From CAIKMD01 sp035552195 (GTDB lineage: Bacteria > Pseudomonadota > Alphaproteobacteria > ATCC43930 > CGMCC-115725): 64,000 bases of DNA. This document shows, piece after piece, positions 36,387 to 44,984 of the stretch. Made by a program: the position numbers and the translations under genes. How positions within the stretch are numbered: the first letter of the stretch is position 1; each line of letters opens with the position of its first letter. The stretch lies in the NCBI GenBank assembly GCA_035552195.1, contig DASZLU010000065.1, positions 72,583-136,582 on the forward strand. The letters are read 5' to 3'. The notes under the pieces were generated by a model, which searched no databases, was not told the origin of the DNA, and saw nothing but the letters and a program-made list of their open reading frames with translations.

Positions 36387-36590
36387 ATGCAAGTCTTCGT
36401 CCGCGACAACAACATCGACGGCGCTCTGCGCGTACTCAAGAAAAAGATGCAGCGCGAGGGGACGTTCCGCGAAATGAAGCGGCGGCGGGCCTATGAGAAG
36501 CCGTCGGAGCGCCGCGTGCGCGAGAAAGCGGATGCTATCCGACGCTACCGTAAGGCTATGCGCAAGCGCATGGAGCGTGAGGGTTATTGA
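36387..36590 (+). CDS. rpsU: 30S ribosomal protein S21
   Basis: 67 residues, strongly basic, with the S21 pattern MQVFVRDNNIDGALRVLKKKMQREG and a lysine/arginine-rich helical tail (RRYRKAMRKRMEREGY). Binds the 30S platform near the anti-Shine-Dalgarno helix and helps mRNA selection. Located between cspA and an IF-1 gene, a translation/cold-shock neighbourhood that I associate with rhizobia. Confidence 0.95.
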   Translation: MQVFVRDNNIDGALRVLKKKMQREGTFREMKRRRAYEKPSERRVREKADAIRRYRKAMRKRMEREGY

Positions 36591-36621
36591 TCGCCGCCAC
36601 CCTCTTTCGAGGAGCATGCAC

Positions 36622-36810
36622 ATGGCCGAGACAGCGAAATTCAGAATAGGGCAATCGGTCGAACTCGTTGCCGGGCCGCATCGGCTCAGCCCGCTCGGCC
36701 GGTTCGAGATCGTCCGGCTGATGCCGGCCGAGCATGGCTTGCGTCAATATCGCATCCGCTCGCTGACCGACGGCCACGAGCGGATGGTCATCGAGGCGGA
36801 ATTGGCCTGA
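36622..36810 (+). CDS. Small hypothetical protein
   Basis: 62 residues (MAETAKFRIGQSVELVAGP...), strand-rich and probably a small beta-barrel. GAGGAG eight bases upstream supports the ATG at 36622 over the one at 36616. It is 31 bases behind rpsU and 143 before infA, so a role in the same translation-related unit is possible; no function is known to me. Confidence 0.6.
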   Translation: MAETAKFRIGQSVELVAGPHRLSPLGRFEIVRLMPAEHGLRQYRIRSLTDGHERMVIEAELA

Positions 36811-36953
36811 ATCGCGCGGCGATCCGCAATCGTTGAACAAGCGCCCGGCTCCTCTGCCGGTCGATCCGTCGCATTGCCGCGTTGCTTCTCGCCGCCATCA
36901 AGGCGTGCGCACGCGGACGATATCGACCTCGCATCTGCCGACAGGGAGACGAC

Positions 36954-37223
36954 ATGGCCAAGGAAGAGCTATTGGAACTGGACGGCACCGTCTTGGAGCG
37001 GTTGCCCGATGCGCGTTATCGCGTGCGGCTCGACAACGGCCACGAAACCATGGCCTACATGTCGGGGCGCGTGAAGAAAAACCGCATCCGCATTCTCGCC
37101 GGCGATCGCGTCACGATCGAGATGACGCCGTACGATTTGACGAAGGGCCGCATCAATTTTCGCCATCGCGACGAGAAGGCACCGGCAACACCGGCGCCGC
37201 GGCGGCCGACATGGCGACGTTGA
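36954..37223 (+). CDS. infA: Translation initiation factor IF-1 (extended, probably second copy)
   Basis: 89 residues. The S1/OB-fold core (MAKEELLELDGTVLERLPDARYRVRLDNGHE, RIRILAGDRVTIEMTPYDLTKGRI) is clear IF-1; it extends about 17 residues past the usual 72 with a Pro/Arg tail (APATPAPRRPTWRR). AGGGAGA precedes the ATG at 36954; the open frame begins at 36882. The core differs at several places from the canonical IF-1, so this may be a stress-related paralogue beside cspA rather than the housekeeping copy. Confidence 0.88.
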   Translation: MAKEELLELDGTVLERLPDARYRVRLDNGHETMAYMSGRVKKNRIRILAGDRVTIEMTPYDLTKGRINFRHRDEKAPATPAPRRPTWRR

Positions 37224-37293
37224 GCCGCGCATCGAAGCGGCGATTCCGGCTTCGCCATGCGGGCGCGGGGCGCATGAGCGCAGGCGCTGCGGC

Positions 37294-37599
37294 ATGAGCC
37301 CGAGCAACAAGAACTGGACGAATCCACGGCCGCGCGCGAACACGAATTGGCAGCATCTCTCGGCCGGCGACGGCGATGACGGCCGGCGTTGGCGTATCGT
37401 CTGGGACACAACACGGCGCCCGGAAAGCGAAACGCGCAGCACCGCCCTCGAGAAATCGAAGGACGCGGCGCTCGATCGCGCGCGCCACATGCTGCGCATG
37501 GGCTTCATCGTTTACGAAGTCCGCGAACCCTCAGGCGTGCTTCTCCTCGACGAGCCGGCCATCCGCGCACAGCTCGGCAAGGCCGCTCCTACGCCCTAG
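37294..37599 (+). CDS. Hypothetical protein
   Basis: 101 residues, hydrophilic, with a low-complexity Asn/Arg start and a C-terminal alpha/beta part (DRARHMLRMGFIVYEVREPSGVLLLDE). No signal or membrane segment. Same strand as infA, 70 bases downstream. Family not recognised. Confidence 0.6.
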   Translation: MSPSNKNWTNPRPRANTNWQHLSAGDGDDGRRWRIVWDTTRRPESETRSTALEKSKDAALDRARHMLRMGFIVYEVREPSGVLLLDEPAIRAQLGKAAPTP

Positions 37600-37626
37600 G
37601 AACGCCTGCTCTTTCATTTCCGCGGC

Positions 37627-38190
37627 CTATTCGGCAACACGGCTCGCGTATGGCTGCTTGCAGGCGGCGAGCACGGCGCGCGCGGTTGCGGGATCGCTGG
37701 CGCGGGCGATCACCATCGCGCCGACCAGCATGCTGGCCTCGCGGAAGGCAGCCGCCTCGCGCGCCGCCGCCGATCCTTTCCGGGCGCGGGCAAGCGCGGC
37801 AACGATACGCTGCACGCCGGCGCCGAACGCGGCTTTGAGCCGCTCGGGTGCGCGGCCGATATCGGGCCCGAGGCTTGCGACCGGGCAGCCGATGCCAGGA
37901 TGGGTCTTGTGGCCCTCGGAGAGATAGAGCGCGCGATAGGCGGTGACAGCGCGCTCGGGTTCGCCCTGCTCCAGCGGCTCGGCAAAGCTGGCGAAGGCGG
38001 CGTCGATCGCCGCCACGATCAGTGCCTCCTTGCTGTCGAAATGCTTATAGAAACCGCCATGCGTCATGCCGGCGGCCTTCATCATCTCGTCGACACTGGC
38101 GCCATCGAGGCCGCGCTCGCGCAGCAGCCGCGACGCGCCGGCAACGATTCGCGCGTGACTCTTTTCCTTGTCCGCCTGCGACATGCGCAT
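37627..38190 (-). CDS. TetR family transcriptional regulator
   Basis: 187 residues. Helix-turn-helix: ARIVAGASRLLRERGLDGASVDEMMKAAGMTHGGFYKHFDSKEAL, typical of the TetR branch that controls efflux or small oxidoreductase genes. GAGG precedes the start. It is divergent from a membrane protein gene at 38327; an inverted repeat at 38229 in the shared gap is a candidate operator, implying autoregulation and control of the neighbour. Confidence 0.9.
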   Translation of the reverse strand: MRMSQADKEKSHARIVAGASRLLRERGLDGASVDEMMKAAGMTHGGFYKHFDSKEALIVAAIDAAFASFAEPLEQGEPERAVTAYRALYLSEGHKTHPGIGCPVASLGPDIGRAPERLKAAFGAGVQRIVAALARARKGSAAAREAAAFREASMLVGAMVIARASDPATARAVLAACKQPYASRVAE

Positions 38191-38228
38191 CGGCCACCTC
38201 GTTCAAATTTGCCGCTTGACGAAATGGA

Positions 38229-38243
38229 GGATAATCGTCATCC
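38229..38243. promoter_or_regulatory. Candidate TetR operator
   Basis: GGATAATCGTCATCC is an imperfect inverted repeat (GGATxA...TxATCC) in the divergent gap between the TetR gene (start 38190) and the membrane protein gene (start 38327). It resembles TGACGATCGTCA-like sites of related TetR proteins. Confidence 0.5.
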
Positions 38244-38326
38244 TTTTGGAGGTCAATTAACATCCAAATAAATACGGCGGCTGCGCGCGCTTTAGGAAGC
38301 GATCAGGATCGGGAAAAGGAGCTCAC

Positions 38327-38833
38327 ATGTCGCCCCAGGTTTTCTTCTTCACCAGCATCGGTTTCAGCTTCATCGCGTGGGGAATTGTCGCGGCACAGAT
38401 CTGGCCGGTGTTGCGCCGCCAGCCGCGCGCCGATGCATTGCGTCCGCTGCTCACGCTGCACGCGTTCCGCTTCATAGGCCTGGCGTTCCTGGTACCAGGC
38501 GTCGTGTCGCCGAATTTACCCCCGGGTTTTGCCGTCGCCGCGACTTCGGGCGATCTGATCGCCGCGGTTCTCGCGCTGTTATCGCTGTCGCTGCAATCCA
38601 GCCGATGGGGCATCGCCCTGGTTTGGATGCTCAATCTCTGGGGCAGCGGCGATATTCTCAATGCCTTCTTTCAAGCCAACCGTGCCGGTCTCCAGGCGGA
38701 TCAGCTCGGCGCGGCTTATTTCATTCCGACCGTCATCGTGCCGTTGCTGCTGATCAGCCATGTCTTGATGTTCGCGTTGCTGCTGCAGTCGCAAGGCAAG
38801 ACGGCGATTGCCGGCAATCCGAGCCGCGCCTGA
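38327..38833 (+). CDS. Hypothetical membrane protein
   Basis: 168 residues with four predicted hydrophobic helices (near 5-27, 45-60, 75-92 and 135-156). AAAGGAG seven bases upstream of the ATG is a strong ribosome-binding site. Divergent from the TetR regulator, whose likely target it is. No family recognised. Confidence 0.75.
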   Translation: MSPQVFFFTSIGFSFIAWGIVAAQIWPVLRRQPRADALRPLLTLHAFRFIGLAFLVPGVVSPNLPPGFAVAATSGDLIAAVLALLSLSLQSSRWGIALVWMLNLWGSGDILNAFFQANRAGLQADQLGAAYFIPTVIVPLLLISHVLMFALLLQSQGKTAIAGNPSRA

Positions 38834-38860
38834 CGGCGCGGCCCTTTATCACCCGAACGC

Positions 38861-39892
<1,032 letters not shown>

Positions 39893-39973
39893 GACAATTC
39901 ATCCTATGCTTACGGGGAGACGACGAGTTTAGTGGCGCATCGCTTCCGATGCCATGCCGCGTTAGCATGCGTC

Positions 39974-40474
39974 ATGCCAATTCAGACGATCGTGAAATAT
40001 CCCGATCCGCGACTGCGCGAACGCGCCGCGCCGGTCACCGTCTTCGACGACGCGTTGCGCGCGCTGGCCGCCGACCTGCTCGATACGATGCAGGATGCCC
40101 AAGGCATCGGCATCACCGCGCCGCATCTCGGCGTCGCGCTGCGCGTCGTCGTGCTTAAGCTGTCGTCCGAGGAAGAGCCTGCCATATACGTCAATCCGGC
40201 GATTATCTGGACCTCCGGCGAGAAGATCCGGCACGCGGAAGGAAGTGTCTCGATGCCGGGCGTGACCGCCGAGATCGAGCGCCCGGCGAAGGTCCGAATC
40301 CGCTATCAAGATATCGACGGCGCGGAGCGGGTGGAGGAAGCGAGCGGGCTGCGCGCCGTCTGTCATCAACACGAGATCGATCAGCTCGATGGCGTCTTCT
40401 GGCTCCAGCGCCTCTCGCCGCTCAAGCGCGATCAGGTGATCCGCCGCTATCAGAAATTGCGGCGGGCCGGGTGA
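39974..40474 (+). CDS. Peptide deformylase-like protein with degenerate active site
   Basis: 166 residues, overall PDF fold. All three PDF motifs are altered: motif 1 GxGLAAxQ reads GIGITAPH (Gln to His), motif 2 EGCLS reads EGSVS at 89-93 (metal ligand Cys to Ser91), motif 3 HExDH reads HEIDQ at 133-137 (second His ligand to Gln137). His133 and Glu134 remain. Two of three metal ligands are therefore gone, so true deformylase activity is unlikely; the housekeeping def gene is expected elsewhere. The frame is open to 39932, but the family starts at 39974. Followed after 16 bases by TauE/SafE. Confidence 0.85.
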   Translation: MPIQTIVKYPDPRLRERAAPVTVFDDALRALAADLLDTMQDAQGIGITAPHLGVALRVVVLKLSSEEEPAIYVNPAIIWTSGEKIRHAEGSVSMPGVTAEIERPAKVRIRYQDIDGAERVEEASGLRAVCHQHEIDQLDGVFWLQRLSPLKRDQVIRRYQKLRRAG

Positions 40475-40490
40475 TGGCGGGGGCCGGGTG

Positions 40491-41309
40491 ATGACGATCG
40501 AGCTCCCCTGGCTCGCGGTAGGCGCCGTCGTCGCCGGCATCATCAGCGGCATTCTCGGTGGGCTCTTCGGTATCGGCGGCGGCGCCATCATCGTGCCGGT
40601 GTTGTTCGAGGCATTCGAATTGCTCGGCGTGCCGGAAGCGGTGCGCATGCAGCTCTGCATCGGCACGTCGCTCGCGATCATCGTACCGATCGCGATACGC
40701 TCTTACCAGCAGCACAAGGCGCAAGGCGCGGTGCTGAGCGACGTCTTGCGGCTCTGGATGATTCCGAGCGTCATCGGCGTGACGGTCGGCGCGGCGCTCG
40801 CGGCCTTGGCGCCACCCGAAACCTTCAAAATCGCCTTTGTGGCGATCGCCGTTGCGATCGCGGCGAAACTGATGTTCGGCGGCGATCGCTGGGTGCTGGC
40901 CAAGGAATTGCCGGGCACAATGGCGCTGAACGTCTATGGCTTCGCCATCGGTCTCGGCTCGTCACTGATGGGGATCGCCGGTGGCTCGTTGGCGGTCATG
41001 GTCCTGACGCTCTACGGCAAGCCAATCCGCAGCGCCGTCGCGACCGGCGCCGGTGTGGGCGTACCGATCACCGTCGCCGGGACGATCGGTTACGTCCTCG
41101 CCGGATTGCCGCATCAATCGGCGTTGCCGCCATTGTCGACCGGCTTCGTATCGATCCCCGGCGTCCTCCTAATCGCACCGCTCTCGAGCTGGGTCGCACC
41201 CTTCGGCGCGCGTCTCGCGCACAAGCTGCAGCAGCGGACGCTCGAGATCGCGTTCAGCTTCTATCTGCTGCTGGCCGCGTCGCGGTTCATCGCCAGCATG
41301 ATCGGGTGA
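40491..41309 (+). CDS. Sulfite exporter TauE/SafE family membrane protein
   Basis: 272 residues with about eight hydrophobic helices. The first repeat AGIISGILGGLFGIGGGAIIVPVLFEAF is the TauE signature; the second (SLMGIAGGSLAVMVLTLYG) repeats it in the C-terminal half. Members move sulfur-containing organic anions or other anions across the inner membrane. Start at ATG 40491, GTG 40488 also in frame. Probably co-transcribed with the deformylase-like gene. Confidence 0.88.
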   Translation: MTIELPWLAVGAVVAGIISGILGGLFGIGGGAIIVPVLFEAFELLGVPEAVRMQLCIGTSLAIIVPIAIRSYQQHKAQGAVLSDVLRLWMIPSVIGVTVGAALAALAPPETFKIAFVAIAVAIAAKLMFGGDRWVLAKELPGTMALNVYGFAIGLGSSLMGIAGGSLAVMVLTLYGKPIRSAVATGAGVGVPITVAGTIGYVLAGLPHQSALPPLSTGFVSIPGVLLIAPLSSWVAPFGARLAHKLQQRTLEIAFSFYLLLAASRFIASMIG

Positions 41310-41441
41310 CGGGCCGATCCGTCGCGATGCCTCGCCACCACCGATACCGCGTGTTTTGCGATTGACTCAGTCGTCGAAATATGAGAACAAAACGGAAACG
41401 AACATTGGGCGGCATTGCGGGCCGTCCTGCGGGACGGCGCG

Positions 41442-42320
41442 ATGAGCTACAGCTTGTTTCTCCATTTCGAGCCGCGGATCCGGCGTGCCGAGTTCCTCAC
41501 CTATTTCGCGCGCCGCAGGCATTACAAAGCCGCGAAAGATCGCGTGTCTTATACGAATGAGGACACCGGCGTTTATTTCTGGATCAAGCCGCAATACGGT
41601 CGGGATTTGCTGCTCCGGCAGGCCGTCAAATCGGCCGAATTCGAAGTGAATTACAACCGCCCGAGCTTTTTCGGCCGCGAAGCCGAAAAGCAATTGTCCG
41701 GCATCGTCGCCGCATTGCAGCCGCGGATCGACGACCCACAGATGGAGGGCATGGGCGAAGGCCCCTATTCCGGCGATGGCTTTTTGCGCGGCTGGAATTT
41801 CGGCAATCGATTTGCGATCCAGCAGATGGTGCTCAAAGAAGCGGACAACAAAATCGCAACCATGCCGGAGGCTGACCTCCACGCGGCATGGGATTGGAAT
41901 TTCCGATGCGCGGAACGGCGCGACTACCTCAAGCTGCGCCACTATGCGCCACCCGTTCTGTTCTGGCGCATCGACGGGCGCGTCCAGCGGGTGGTGGTGT
42001 GGGGTGAGTCGATGCCGATCATGCTGCCGCGGGTCGAGTATGTCATCGTTGCGAGAGAGATTGGCAAAGCGCGCGTCAGTCTCGTGCCGTGGATTGAGAT
42101 CGTCGAAATAGCAAGGCGCGCCGGCTTCGACGCGCGCAAAGAGCCGCTCGAGCTGCGCTATCTGACGCCGCCGCCCTTAATTGTCGATTGGGCTGCCAAC
42201 CTGCCGCTGATCGATCTGAAAGCCTATGAACGCCTGCCCGCGCATCGGATCCTCGATGAGGAGCTTGTCGCAGCCGCTCGGAAAGACGACGAGCCGGATG
42301 ATGCGCCGCGCGGACGATGA
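41442..42320 (+). CDS. Hypothetical protein
   Basis: 292 residues. A soluble alpha/beta protein with many aromatic residues; motifs such as RRAEFLTYFARRRHYK, NYNRPSFFG and LPRVEYVIVARE have no family I recognise. Start 41442 is preferred to 41415 because GGGACGG lies upstream. Stand-alone. Confidence 0.65.
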   Translation: MSYSLFLHFEPRIRRAEFLTYFARRRHYKAAKDRVSYTNEDTGVYFWIKPQYGRDLLLRQAVKSAEFEVNYNRPSFFGREAEKQLSGIVAALQPRIDDPQMEGMGEGPYSGDGFLRGWNFGNRFAIQQMVLKEADNKIATMPEADLHAAWDWNFRCAERRDYLKLRHYAPPVLFWRIDGRVQRVVVWGESMPIMLPRVEYVIVAREIGKARVSLVPWIEIVEIARRAGFDARKEPLELRYLTPPPLIVDWAANLPLIDLKAYERLPAHRILDEELVAAARKDDEPDDAPRGR

Positions 42321-42334
42321 AGAGCGCAGCATGA

Positions 42335-42728
42335 TCACTCGAACCAATAGTCGAGTGTTCCGCGCGAGGCTTTGCCGAACTGGCCTTCAAAGCCGCCTTC
42401 GCCGCGAAGGCCGCAAACTCGCCGGTCGCCGATCCTGGGACGATGAACCACGTTCCCTTGATCGTACCGTTCTCGACGATCTCCGCGCCTTGCAGCACGA
42501 AGCTGCCCTGGCGCCCGGCCAGCTTGCCGCCAAAGCGCTGCAGGCTAACGAGGCTCGCGATTTGTCGTCGCGCAGAATTTGCAAGGCCCGCACCCGTGCT
42601 TCGCCTTCGATATCGCCGGCGAAGGTTTCGCTGATCCGGACCTCCAGCAAGCGCGGGCTGGCGGTTTCGTCGAAAGCCTTGGCTTCGGCGCTCTGAACAG
42701 TGATCACGGCTGCTGCTCTGGCGCGCAT
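42335..42728 (-). pseudogene. DUF3224 family protein gene broken by two single-base deletions
   Basis: Starts with a perfect AAGGAGG and MRARAAAVITVQSAEAKAFDE, then loses frame after LRDDKS (one base missing near 42558), continues in a second frame (SLVSLQRFGGKLAGRQGSFV, WFIVPGSATGE), and shifts again near 42414 to finish GEGGFEGQFGKASRGTLDYWFE in the first frame's successor. Adding the two bases gives 131 residues, exactly the length of the intact paralogue at 49208 and similar throughout. DUF3224 proteins are small beta-barrels of unknown role. Sequence error or recent decay cannot be told apart here. Confidence 0.8.
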
Positions 42729-42900
42729 CGGCGCCTCCTTTTGAGATTGCCCATCGCACGAAATGGAATGGCGGTCGAAGGGCTGCGGTTGCCTTTCCGC
42801 CGACGCCTCGGGCAGGATTATCGCCACGCGTGGACATCAGGGAAGTTCAGTCAGCGGCCGGAGAAGCCGATCGCAGCGCACGGTAACGTCAGCGTGACGC

Positions 42901-43320
42901 TCAGCCGGCGGCGTTCTGCGGCATCGCCGCCGTGTCCATCCAGAATATTTCCCAGACATTGCCGTCGGGATCTTCGACGCTGCGGCCATACATGAAGCCG
43001 TGATCCTGTTTCGGATTGGGATCGGCGCGACCGCCCGCCGCGGCGGCTTGCGCGACCGTCGCATCGACCGCCGCATTGGTGTCGACCGTGATTGCGATCA
43101 GCGCCTGGCTCTCGCGCCGCGCGTCGCCGATGGGGCGCTGGGTGAATTGGCGATAGTGCGTGTGGGTCAGCAGCATGACGTGGATCGTGTCGGACAGCAC
43201 CATCGCGCTCGAATGCTCGCCCGAGAATTGCGGATTCACTGTGCCGCCAAGCGCTTTGTAGAAGGCGGTCGCGGCAGCCAGATCGCGTACCGGCAGATTC
43301 ACAAAGATCATTTTGGCCAT
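42901..43320 (-). CDS. VOC family protein (glyoxalase-like)
   Basis: 139 residues. MAKMIFVNLPVRDLAAATAFYKALGG opens the first beta-alpha-beta module and FMYGRSVEDPDGNVWEIFWMD closes the second with the family's glutamate. AAGGAGG precedes the ATG at 43320. Divergent from a MarR regulator and likely controlled by it. Resembles the YaeR/CatB-like lactoylglutathione lyase relatives; substrate unknown. Confidence 0.85.
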   Translation of the reverse strand: MAKMIFVNLPVRDLAAATAFYKALGGTVNPQFSGEHSSAMVLSDTIHVMLLTHTHYRQFTQRPIGDARRESQALIAITVDTNAAVDATVAQAAAAGGRADPNPKQDHGFMYGRSVEDPDGNVWEIFWMDTAAMPQNAAG

Positions 43321-43365
43321 CACAGCCTCCTTCTCTTTCACCTGCGAGGGTTCTACTATCTCGCT

Positions 43366-43397
43366 GGAATGTTTCTATATGGAATGTATCTTTATAT
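43366..43397. repeat. Tandem direct repeat in MarR/VOC promoter gap
   Basis: GGAATGTTTCTATAT (43366) is followed at once by GGAATGTATCTTTATAT (43381). The AT-rich tandem lies directly upstream of the inverted repeat at 43393 and probably overlaps the divergent promoters of the MarR and VOC genes. Confidence 0.6.
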
Positions 43398-43406
43398 CAA
43401 GATATA
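43393..43406. promoter_or_regulatory. Candidate MarR operator
   Basis: TATATC-AA-GATATA, a perfect six-base inverted repeat with a two-base spacer in the gap between the VOC gene (start 43320) and the MarR gene (start 43430), in an AT-rich patch that stands out in this GC-rich region. Confidence 0.55.
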
Positions 43407-43429
43407 TTCGCATGGCAATGGAGAACCTT

Positions 43430-43912
43430 ATGGATCGCGCCGATACCGCTGTCGCGCAATGGCGCCGCGAACGCCCGGATCTGCCGTCGCTGCCGATGGC
43501 GCTGCTTGGCCGCCTGTCGGAGGCCGCCGAGCGCGTGATGCGCGATCACCTCAATCCGCTCTTTGCCGCTTCAGGATTGCAGCCGGGCGAGTTCGATGTG
43601 CTGGCGACGCTGCGCCGTGCCGGCGATCCTTACATGCTCTCGCCGACCCAGCTCTATGAAGCGCTGATGATCTCGTCCGGCGGCATGACGGCGCGGCTCG
43701 ACCGGTTGGAGCGCGCCGGGCTAACCGAGCGCCATCCCGATCCAAACGACCGGCGCGGCAAGCTGATCGCGCTCACCGCGCAAGGCCGCGCGCTCGTCGA
43801 TGCGACGCTGACCAAGCATGTCGCCAATGAGGAGAATATCCTCGCCGCGTTGTCGGCGGCGGATCAGGAGAAGCTCAATCAGCTGCTGAAGAAGCTGATC
43901 GCGGCGCTTTAG
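43430..43912 (+). CDS. MarR family transcriptional regulator
   Basis: 160 residues with the MarR winged helix: LFAASGLQPGEFDVLATLRRAG, LSPTQLYEALMISSGGMTARLDRLERAGLTERHPDPNDRRGKLIALT, then a helical dimerisation end. Start 43430 is preferred (GGAGAA five bases upstream) over in-frame ATGs at 43412 and 43418. Divergent from the VOC gene, with repeats in between; its 3' end overlaps the convergent small membrane protein gene. Confidence 0.9.
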   Translation: MDRADTAVAQWRRERPDLPSLPMALLGRLSEAAERVMRDHLNPLFAASGLQPGEFDVLATLRRAGDPYMLSPTQLYEALMISSGGMTARLDRLERAGLTERHPDPNDRRGKLIALTAQGRALVDATLTKHVANEENILAALSAADQEKLNQLLKKLIAAL

Positions 43913-44120
43913 GCGCAGCGATCAGTTTCAGCCAGGGCGCGGCGTGGAACGCGCTCATCAGCAGATACATCGGCACCATGCCGGTAAGCGGCGACGCTGG
44001 TTGTCCGCAAATCATCGCCGGCCCGCCGAGCATCGCGGCGAGCGCGGCCATCGCGGCGAAGCTCGGCGCGGCGGCAAGATGCAGCCACGCCGCGACCTCG
44101 GTTAGATCGATCCGCTTCAT
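43875..44120 (-). CDS. Possible small membrane protein
   Basis: 81 residues from the ATG at 44120, with two hydrophobic stretches (AAPSFAAMAALAAMLGG and GMVPMYLLMSAFHAAPWLKLI). Starts just after the DUF899 gene stop on the same strand and overlaps the MarR gene end by 38 bases. The overlap and lack of a recognised family leave it uncertain. Confidence 0.5.
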   Translation of the reverse strand: MKRIDLTEVAAWLHLAAAPSFAAMAALAAMLGGPAMICGQPASPLTGMVPMYLLMSAFHAAPWLKLIAAPKAPRSASSAAD

Positions 44121-44132
44121 CGCCCGGCCCAC

Positions 44133-44897
44133 TCAACGCTGAGCGTATTCGTCGCGACGGCGCCACCAGATGCCGGTCTCGTTGCGGCCTTTCGGCGCGC
44201 GATCGAGCCAGGGATAGACGCCCCAGATCGCATCGACGCCGCGCGCATAGCTCGAATAGGCGTGATAGACAGCGCCATCCTCGAGCACGAACGCGCTCAT
44301 CCCCGGCCGGTCGCGCGAATAACCGGCCGCGTCGGTGCCGCAGCTCGCGGCCAGCCGCGCAACCGGTTCCGGCGCGGGCGTGATATCCATCGCGTGCGTG
44401 CCGCGCGCATAATTGTATTCGACCGCGCCGGCGCGCTGTTGCTGCTCGGTGAACGAGACGTCGAAATCGAAATTGAAGTCGTTATCGGCCGACGATGCCC
44501 AGGGGAAGCCCCAGCCCATGCGCCGCTTATAGGCTTGCAGCTTCGCCAGCTTCGCGCGCGATACGGCCCAGAGCATCACGTCGTGTTGGGCGAGATGGGT
44601 ATCGAGACCGTCGAAGCCGTCGGCGATCATCGAGCAGGACGGACACCCCGCCGACCAATCCGGCCCGAACATGAAATGATAGACGAGAAGCTGCGAGCGT
44701 CCGGCGAAAAGATCGCGCAGCGCTTGCGGTCCGCCATCGGTATCGAAGACATATTCCTTGTCGAGCCGCACCCAAGGCAACGCCTGGCGCTGCCGAGCGA
44801 GCTCGTCGCCGCGCCGCGTCAACTCTTTCTCCGCCCGCAGCAGATCGAGCCGCGCCGCGAGCCATTCCTGCCGTGTTCCGATCTTGTGTGCCGTCAT
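44133..44897 (-). CDS. DUF899 family thioredoxin-like protein
   Basis: 254 residues. Family blocks: RQEWLAARLDLLRAEKELTRRGDELARQRQALPWV, then LLVYHFMFGPDWSAGCPSCSMIADGF, where the CPSC pair sits at the thioredoxin-fold active-site position, and SRDRPGMSAFVLEDGAVYHAYS. AAAGGAG precedes the ATG at 44897 although the frame extends to 45599. DUF899 proteins are probable thiol oxidoreductases of unknown substrate. A second member is at 48428. Divergent from the regulator at 44985. Confidence 0.87.
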   Translation of the reverse strand: MTAHKIGTRQEWLAARLDLLRAEKELTRRGDELARQRQALPWVRLDKEYVFDTDGGPQALRDLFAGRSQLLVYHFMFGPDWSAGCPSCSMIADGFDGLDTHLAQHDVMLWAVSRAKLAKLQAYKRRMGWGFPWASSADNDFNFDFDVSFTEQQQRAGAVEYNYARGTHAMDITPAPEPVARLAASCGTDAAGYSRDRPGMSAFVLEDGAVYHAYSSYARGVDAIWGVYPWLDRAPKGRNETGIWWRRRDEYAQR

Positions 44898-44984
44898 TGC
44901 CGTCACTCCTTTCATCGCGTGTCGTGAGATAGACTTAGGGCTGGAGGGCGCGATGCGGGGAGTGACAAGTGTGTCGGGATTCCG

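Noticed and set aside
39974..40474. Functional def (peptide deformylase) gene
   Set aside because: Two metal ligands and the motif 1 glutamine are replaced; listed as deformylase-like instead.
42076..42837. Minus-strand 253-codon frame as a separate gene
   Set aside because: Only its middle part matches DUF3224; the ends are out of frame with the real gene. It is the second frame of the broken DUF3224 gene.
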